Below, piece after piece: positions 48,246 through 52,768 of a DNA stretch of 52,768 nt. The notes under the pieces were generated by a model. The model had not been told where the DNA came from, searched no databases, and saw only the letters and a list, made by a program, of their open reading frames with translations. This stretch comes from Chloroflexota bacterium (GTDB lineage Bacteria; Chloroflexota; Dormibacteria; Dormibacterales; Dormibacteraceae), in contig VBDR01000034.1 in the NCBI GenBank assembly GCA_005882135.1, positions 1 to 52,768 on the forward strand. The letters are read 5' to 3'. The position numbers and the translations under genes were made by a program. Every line of letters starts with the position of its first letter. Position 1 is the stretch's first letter.

Positions 48246-49406
48246 ATGGATTCGATGGACCTCGATCAGGCGCGAGCCCGGATCCGGGAGCGCAGCGAGC
48301 TCAACGCCTTCATCTCGGTCTCTGATGAACGGGGCGGCGGGGATGTGGTGGCCGTCAAAGACCTCATCGACGTCAAGGGGATGGTCACCACCGCGGGCGC
48401 CGTGATCCTGCCCAACGTTCCCGCCGCCGACGACGCACCCGTCATCAAGCGACTCCGGCGGGCGGGCTGCGCGATCGTGGGCAAGGCGAACCTCCACGAG
48501 TTCGCCTACGGCGTCACCAGCATCAATCCGCACTACGGGACGGTGCGCAATCCACACGATCCTGCGCGGGTCGCGGGCGGCTCCTCGGGCGGGTCGGCCG
48601 TGGCGGTGGCGACCGGGATGTGCGACTGGGCGATCGGCAGCGACACCGGCGGCTCGATCCGAATCCCCGCGTCGCTGTGCGGCGTGGCCGGGTTCAAACC
48701 CGCCTTTGGGAGCATCGGCATCGGCGGCGTGATTCCGCTCAGCAAATCGCTGGACACGCTCGGCCCCATGGCCCCGGACATCGCCTCCACCGCGCGCGCC
48801 TATTCGTTGCTGTCAGGGGAATCGATCTCTCTCGACCAGCTGTCGCGACCGCGACTGGCGATTCCGCGCGGTTGGGTGACCGGCCTCGATCAGCCGACCG
48901 CCGAGGCATGGGCGGCGGTCTCAGGCGGAATCCCCGAAGTCGAGCTCGGGGACCGCGAGCCCTTCTTCCAGGCCGGGCTGACGATCCTGCTCTTCGAGGC
49001 CGCGGCCTACCACCGGCGGTGGGCGGACGAGTGCCCCGAGAAGTACGGCGCCGACGTGCTCGGCCTCATTCGTCGCGGATTCGCGATCACCCAAGCCGAC
49101 TTCGAGGCCGCGATGCGCGAGCGGGCCCGCCTGCAGAACGCTGCCGAACGCGCGCTTGACGCCATCGACGCCCTCATCCTGCCGGCGACGGCGATCGTGG
49201 CTCCGCCCGAGGACACCGCGGACGAGGTTCGAGAGCCACTCTCCCGTTTCACCCGGCCGTTCAACACCACGCATCAACCGGTGGCGGTGGTGCCCGCGCC
49301 GGTCAGCGGCCTCCCCGTCGGCATCCAGGTGGCCGGTCGGACAAACGCCGAAACGCTCCGCGCGGCGGCGTGGTTGGAACGAGAATGGAAGAGGCGCGCG
49401 GGCTGA
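48246..49406 (+). CDS. Amidase signature family protein
   Basis: 386 residues from the ATG at 48246, with another ATG three codons later. Catalytic triad Lys38 (VVAVKDLIDVKG), cis-Ser113 (AGGSSGGSA) and nucleophile Ser137 (SDTGGSIRIPAS) are present in the right spacing. It is related to GatA and AtzF-type amidases, but it is short and lacks the GatCAB neighbours, so a stand-alone amidase is likely. It overlaps the following methyltransferase by 22 bp. Confidence 0.92.
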   Translation: MDSMDLDQARARIRERSELNAFISVSDERGGGDVVAVKDLIDVKGMVTTAGAVILPNVPAADDAPVIKRLRRAGCAIVGKANLHEFAYGVTSINPHYGTVRNPHDPARVAGGSSGGSAVAVATGMCDWAIGSDTGGSIRIPASLCGVAGFKPAFGSIGIGGVIPLSKSLDTLGPMAPDIASTARAYSLLSGESISLDQLSRPRLAIPRGWVTGLDQPTAEAWAAVSGGIPEVELGDREPFFQAGLTILLFEAAAYHRRWADECPEKYGADVLGLIRRGFAITQADFEAAMRERARLQNAAERALDAIDALILPATAIVAPPEDTADEVREPLSRFTRPFNTTHQPVAVVPAPVSGLPVGIQVAGRTNAETLRAAAWLEREWKRRAG

Positions 49407-50224
49407 AGTCGAAGCAGCTGTTCCCGGCCATCTTCAGCCGTCACGCGACCGCGTACCAGCGGCGGCTGGACGGCATCATGGCTCGCGGAGAGGCTAGGGG
49501 CCGGCAGCGGGTGATCGAGCTGCTCGATGTCAAAGCGGGGATGCGAGTCCTCGACCTGGCCTGCGGTCCCGGGACTCTGACCAGGCCGCTCGCCGGCCAG
49601 GTCGCGCCCGATGGCGAGGTGGTCGGGGTCGACCTGGCGCCGGGAATGATCGACCTGGCTCGCGCCGCGGGCATTGCCCACGCACGCTTCGAGGTGATGG
49701 ACATCGAGCACCTCGGTTTTGCCGACGCGTCGTTTGACGCCGCGGCGTGCGGCCACGGGCTGCAGTTCGTGCCCGACCTTTCGCGCGCTTTGCGCGAGGC
49801 GCATCGCGTGCTGCGGCCGGCGGCACGATTTGCGGCCAGCGTGCCGCTCAACGGCGGCAAGCAGCGGCCATGGGTCCTGCTCGACGAGGTGGTCGATCGA
49901 TGGCTGCCTCCCGCGCCGGTGGCGATGGACCAGGCGGCGACCCGCACCACGGTGGCCGACCCCGACGTGTTTCGTGACCAGATCCTGGCCGCCGGCTTCG
50001 CCGAGGCCGCGGTCGAGGTCATCGAAGAGCGCGTCCACTGGCAATCGGCGGAGCAGCTCGTTGAGCTCTGCATGAGCTGGTGGGATCTCGCCTCCCGCGT
50101 GGAGGCACTCCCGGCTGAGCGGCGTCAGGCGTTCATCGACGATGCCATCGCCACTGTCCGGCGCGAACATCCCGGAGCGATCGAAACGGTCGGCCGCAAC
50201 CACGTGGCGTTCGCCAGCGCGTGA
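49385..50224 (+). CDS. Class I SAM-dependent methyltransferase
   Basis: 279 residues from the ATG at 49385. SAM motif I VLDLACGPGTLTRPLA (about 54-69), GVDLAPGMIDLA and the post-motif segment FDAAACGHGLQFVPDLSRALREAHRVLRP. UbiE/Methyltransf_11 type. It is not an obvious MenG (no DMK-specific motif I can name), so the substrate is unknown. Its stop overlaps the start of the next gene. Confidence 0.88.
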   Translation: MEEARGLKSKQLFPAIFSRHATAYQRRLDGIMARGEARGRQRVIELLDVKAGMRVLDLACGPGTLTRPLAGQVAPDGEVVGVDLAPGMIDLARAAGIAHARFEVMDIEHLGFADASFDAAACGHGLQFVPDLSRALREAHRVLRPAARFAASVPLNGGKQRPWVLLDEVVDRWLPPAPVAMDQAATRTTVADPDVFRDQILAAGFAEAAVEVIEERVHWQSAEQLVELCMSWWDLASRVEALPAERRQAFIDDAIATVRREHPGAIETVGRNHVAFASA

Positions 50225-51558
50225 TGCGGCGCCCGGCCGCCTCGTTCCTGTGCGGCCTGTCCCTCCTGACCGCGTCGCCCACACCTTCGCCCGCGCCGAT
50301 CGCGCTCGGGCCGCCTGAGTACCGCGCGATCTGGGTCGACGCGTTCCATACCGGAATCAAGTCAGCAGCGCAGGTGGAAAGGCTCATCGCCGACGCCCGC
50401 CGCGCCAACCTGAACACGCTCATCGTCCAGGTCCGCAAGACAGGCGACGCGTACTTCAACCACTCGGACGAGCCGCGCGCGAAGGACATCGTGGGGCCTG
50501 CGGACTTCGACCCCCTGGCCTACGTGATCCGGCTGGCGCACGCCTCGGAGCCGCGGATCGAGGTCCACGCCTGGGTCAACACCTTTTTCTCCGGGCAGGG
50601 GAGCCGCGTCTACGCGCAGCACGGCGACGAGTGGGGGAACCGCACGGCTGACGGCCAGACCGGGGGCTACCTGGATCCAGGCGTGCCCGAGGTTCAGATC
50701 TATATGCACCGCGTCTTCATGGACCTCGCCCAGAGCTACGACATCGACGGCATCCACCTCGATTTCGTGCGCCATCCCGGAGCCGACTGGGGCTACAGCC
50801 CTTCGTCGGTTGGGCCGTACATGGCCGCGACCGGCGCCACCAGCGCGCCTGATCCCGGTGATCCGCAATGGCAGGCGTGGCGGCGTGCGCGAGTGACCGC
50901 CTTCGTGCGCGACCTGCACCACGACCTGCAGCAGCAGAAGCCGTCGGTGAAACTCAGCGCCGCCCTGATCTGCTACGGCGGAGGTCCGGTGACTGCCTCT
51001 GACTGGACCCTGACCTCGGCCTACTCGTCAGTCTTTCAAGACTGGCGCGAGTGGATCGTCAAGGGATACCTCGACTTCGCCGTGCCAATGAACTACGACA
51101 GCGAATGGAGCGCGCGCCAGCAGGGATGGTTTGGTCGCTGGCTGGCCTTCGAGAAGGATTCGGGTTTCGCGAATCGAGTTGTGATCGGAGTCGGCGCGTT
51201 TCTCAATTATCCAGAGGACGCGTTGGCGCAGGTGCGCCGGGTGCTCTCTGCATCACCCGGGGGAAATCGAGTGCTCGGCGTCGCGATCTATTCGTATGCC
51301 TCCACATCGGTGTATGGGACGGACGACTTCTATACCTCACCTGACCTGGCGAGCGGGCTTCCGCGCCAGCCCTACGCCGACGGAATCAGCAGCGACTCGG
51401 GACTCGCCGCCCGGGCGCGGACGTTCAATGAGTGGTTCATGACCCAGCTCGCGCAGCCCGACTACTACCGCGACGTGCAGCGGGGCTGGGTCGCGACGCA
51501 ACCCGTCTTCGTGCAGCCGGCGCCGGTGCCGGTCGTGACGCCCGCGACCGAGCGGTGA
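50224..51558 (+). CDS. Secreted GHL10-type glycoside hydrolase-like protein
   Basis: 444 residues from the ATG at 50224 (TGATG overlap with the previous stop). N-terminal signal peptide (RRPAASFLCGLSLLTASP) followed by a Pro-rich stretch. The TIM barrel begins at YRAIWVDAFHTGIKSAAQ and has IVQVRKTGDAYF, EVHAWVNTFF, DIDGIHLDFVRHP and LDFAVPMNYDSEW, matching the glycosyl-hydrolase-like 10 (YngK) family. It likely acts on cell-wall or extracellular glycan; activity in the family is poorly known. Confidence 0.9.
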   Translation: MRRPAASFLCGLSLLTASPTPSPAPIALGPPEYRAIWVDAFHTGIKSAAQVERLIADARRANLNTLIVQVRKTGDAYFNHSDEPRAKDIVGPADFDPLAYVIRLAHASEPRIEVHAWVNTFFSGQGSRVYAQHGDEWGNRTADGQTGGYLDPGVPEVQIYMHRVFMDLAQSYDIDGIHLDFVRHPGADWGYSPSSVGPYMAATGATSAPDPGDPQWQAWRRARVTAFVRDLHHDLQQQKPSVKLSAALICYGGGPVTASDWTLTSAYSSVFQDWREWIVKGYLDFAVPMNYDSEWSARQQGWFGRWLAFEKDSGFANRVVIGVGAFLNYPEDALAQVRRVLSASPGGNRVLGVAIYSYASTSVYGTDDFYTSPDLASGLPRQPYADGISSDSGLAARARTFNEWFMTQLAQPDYYRDVQRGWVATQPVFVQPAPVPVVTPATER

Positions 51559-51568
51559 TGGTCTGAGA

Positions 51569-51958
51569 GTGCCGCATCCGAGCGCCGTTTTGCGGCTGCT
51601 GGGCTTCGCGGTCGCCGCCGGACTGGCGATGGCCGGGGTTCAACCCCTCGTTGCCGCGACCACCGGCTCCATCGACATCCGTTGGGCGGTCGGGCTGACT
51701 GGACCGGCGGTGCTCACGGCCGGCCTCGTCTTCGGCGCGGGGCAGCTGTCCGACCGAGGCGATGGCGTGCAGCCGCCGTGGTACTCGGCGTGGCTGCTGA
51801 TGCCTGGTTCCTTCCTGCTGGCGGGCGCGGCCGCGATGTGCATCTTCGGCGCCCTCGTCCAGTTCTCGCTCATCCCCTGGACGATGTGGGTGCTGTTGAT
51901 CAGCGGCGGCGTGCTCTGGACCGCGGCCATGGTCCTGGTCCGCAGCCACTCGCACTAG
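51569..51958 (+). CDS. Small four-helix membrane protein, unknown
   Basis: 129 residues from a GTG, 10 bp after the GHL10 gene and probably co-transcribed. About four membrane helices (roughly 8-30, 40-57, 73-97, 102-122). Ends RSHSH. No family recognised. The TAG interlocks with the convergent small gene at 51955 in a shared CTAG. Confidence 0.65.
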   Translation: MPHPSAVLRLLGFAVAAGLAMAGVQPLVAATTGSIDIRWAVGLTGPAVLTAGLVFGAGQLSDRGDGVQPPWYSAWLLMPGSFLLAGAAAMCIFGALVQFSLIPWTMWVLLISGGVLWTAAMVLVRSHSH

Positions 51959-52125
51959 CCAAGGCCGAGCCGGCGGTCGATCCGGTCCTCCAGCGCCCAC
52001 CGTGCCTCGCACTCGCGCACGACGCCGAGGATCTCCTCGAGGTGCGCCCGCAGAGGGCGGTCAGCCTGGCGGCTCTGACGCCTTTGCGCCATCTTCTCGA
52101 GGTAGAACCTGTAGTTCTCGCTCAT
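51955..52125 (-). CDS. Small helical hypothetical protein
   Basis: 56 residues from the ATG at 52125; the frame is open 19 codons further, but that part is not helical like the rest. Very charged helices (YRFYLEKMAQRRQSRQ, then LRAHLEEILGVVRECEARW, then LEDRIDRRLG) suggest a coiled-coil or helical hairpin. Function unknown. It is 103 bp downstream of the TetR gene on the same strand; that gap shows no gene. Confidence 0.5.
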   Translation of the reverse strand: MSENYRFYLEKMAQRRQSRQADRPLRAHLEEILGVVRECEARWALEDRIDRRLGLG

Positions 52126-52228
52126 GCCGTTCAGACTAAAAATCCGAGGGCCGGCGGCAAAGGTGAGAACTACCTGATCCATGCCCGGGCGGGTACCCCA
52201 AGTTGGATACCTGCCCGCGCTGCGGTCC

Positions 52229-52768
52229 TTACTCTCCCTTCGTCTGGATGTGGGTCAGGGGTCTGGCGGCGGCGGTGGCCGCGCGCGACAGGCGGTCCCG
52301 GATCCCTCGGCGCCCGCGCTCGATCGCTCGCACGCCGTCGTCGCCCTTGAAGCCACTGTTCGCCCCACCGAGCAGGCTGTCGAGCTCCCAGGCGAGCTGT
52401 TCTGGATCGACACCGGGGTCGATCTCGCCTGCTGCCTGGGCTTCGCGGACGGCACGCTGCAGGCTGTACGACCAGTAGTTCTTTTTCTCCAGCACTGAAT
52501 CGCGGACGGGCCCCGGCCGACGGCTGTCGAACTCCTCCGCCACCGCCCAGAAAAAACAACCGCCTGGGAAGACGCCCCGCTCGAGGTAGGACAACCACGA
52601 GTTGCACAGGGCCCAGACCCGGCCGAGACCTCGCGGCACCTGGAGCGCCGGCCGCAGGACCTCGTCGGTAAAGATCTGCGCGGCCGCCTCGATGGTCGCC
52701 ATGTGCAGCTCCTCCTTGGAGCCGAAGTGGGCGAAGAGCCCGCTCTTGCTGATGCCAAGGTCGCCGGC
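52229..52768 (-). CDS. TetR family transcription regulator (N-terminus cut by window edge)
   Basis: The frame is open to the right edge, giving 179 residues. The visible start holds the second half of the TetR helix-turn-helix (AGDLGISKSGLFAHFGSKEE), followed by LHMATIEAAAQIFTDEV and a helical ligand domain with FFWAVAEEFDSRRPG and ELDSLLGGANSGF. The first 25-30 residues of the HTH lie outside. The C-terminal domain looks like the TetR_C class seen in YcdC-like repressors, with an Arg-rich end. The ligand is unknown. Confidence 0.88.
   Translation of the reverse strand, partial: AGDLGISKSGLFAHFGSKEELHMATIEAAAQIFTDEVLRPALQVPRGLGRVWALCNSWLSYLERGVFPGGCFFWAVAEEFDSRRPGPVRDSVLEKKNYWSYSLQRAVREAQAAGEIDPGVDPEQLAWELDSLLGGANSGFKGDDGVRAIERGRRGIRDRLSRAATAAARPLTHIQTKGE

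Noticed and set aside
49385-50224. MenG/UbiE assignment for the methyltransferase
   Set aside because: Only general SAM motifs are visible and it is 13 kb from the men genes.
52203-52478. Plus-strand frame beginning with a CPRCG zinc-ribbon-like motif
   Set aside because: The rest is Arg/Ser/Pro-rich shadow antisense to the TetR gene; one CxxC is not enough.

Overview
This is a 52.8 kb stretch of GC-rich (by eye about two thirds G+C), very densely coded bacterial chromosome. There is no rRNA, no tRNA that I can see, no CRISPR array, no transposase and no phage gene. Genes are mostly a few bases apart or overlapping. Many have GTG or TTG starts, and several divergent pairs start only 8-24 bp apart, which suggests many leaderless mRNAs. 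The mix of a form II CO-dehydrogenase-type molybdenum hydroxylase cluster, menaquinone genes, Lgt, a GerW-family protein, a DUF5317-like membrane protein and high GC points to a Gram-positive-related, soil-type lineage such as Dormibacterota, Chloroflexota or Actinomycetota. That assignment is inference; no marker here settles it.

Layout. 1-10 kb: S9 peptidase (cut by the left edge), membrane-anchored sulfite-oxidase-like molybdoenzyme, FixC-like flavoprotein, coaE, CoA-transferase/racemase, galU, FlK-like thioesterase and small unknown proteins. 10-19 kb: stand-alone Lrp/AsnC ligand domain, sugar epimerase-like SDR, plsC, alpha/beta hydrolase, S51 peptidase-like protein, gltX-lgt, DUF72, rlmN and an MBL hydrolase. 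19-30 kb: a signalling block with a 1341-residue soluble multi-GAF histidine kinase, a degenerate kinase-like (Spo0B/ChpT-like) protein, a single-domain receiver and an OmpR-type regulator. The regulator heads a tight run with an M20 amidohydrolase, a DUF5317-like membrane protein, an unusual FtsH-like protease and a lytic transglycosylase. 30-36.9 kb: a double-MerR regulator with menF, then menD, menH, menA and menB in three transcription units. 36.9-47.7 kb: MocA-like cytidylyltransferase, endonuclease IV, GerW-family protein, CGNR regulator, then the molybdenum hydroxylase operon coxS-L-M-D-E-I (minus strand) with divergent coxG. 47.7-52.8 kb: unknown protein, amidase, methyltransferase, secreted GHL10-type glycosidase, membrane protein, small unknown protein and a TetR regulator cut by the right edge.

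How the parts fit. CoxS/L/M are the 2Fe-2S, Mo and FAD subunits of one enzyme; CoxD, CoxE, CoxI and the MocA-like protein would build its cofactor, and CoxG may tether it to the membrane. The active-site loop is of the form II type, so CO as substrate is not established. Menaquinone from the men genes is a plausible electron acceptor for this enzyme and for the FixC-like protein. The most interesting proposal is a self-contained phosphorelay (multi-GAF kinase, lone receiver, phosphotransferase-like protein, DNA-binding regulator) whose output regulator is co-transcribed with envelope and proteolysis genes. A second notable feature is a dispersed two-hairpin repeat that sits at gene ends and appears to have been taken into coding sequence at least three times.
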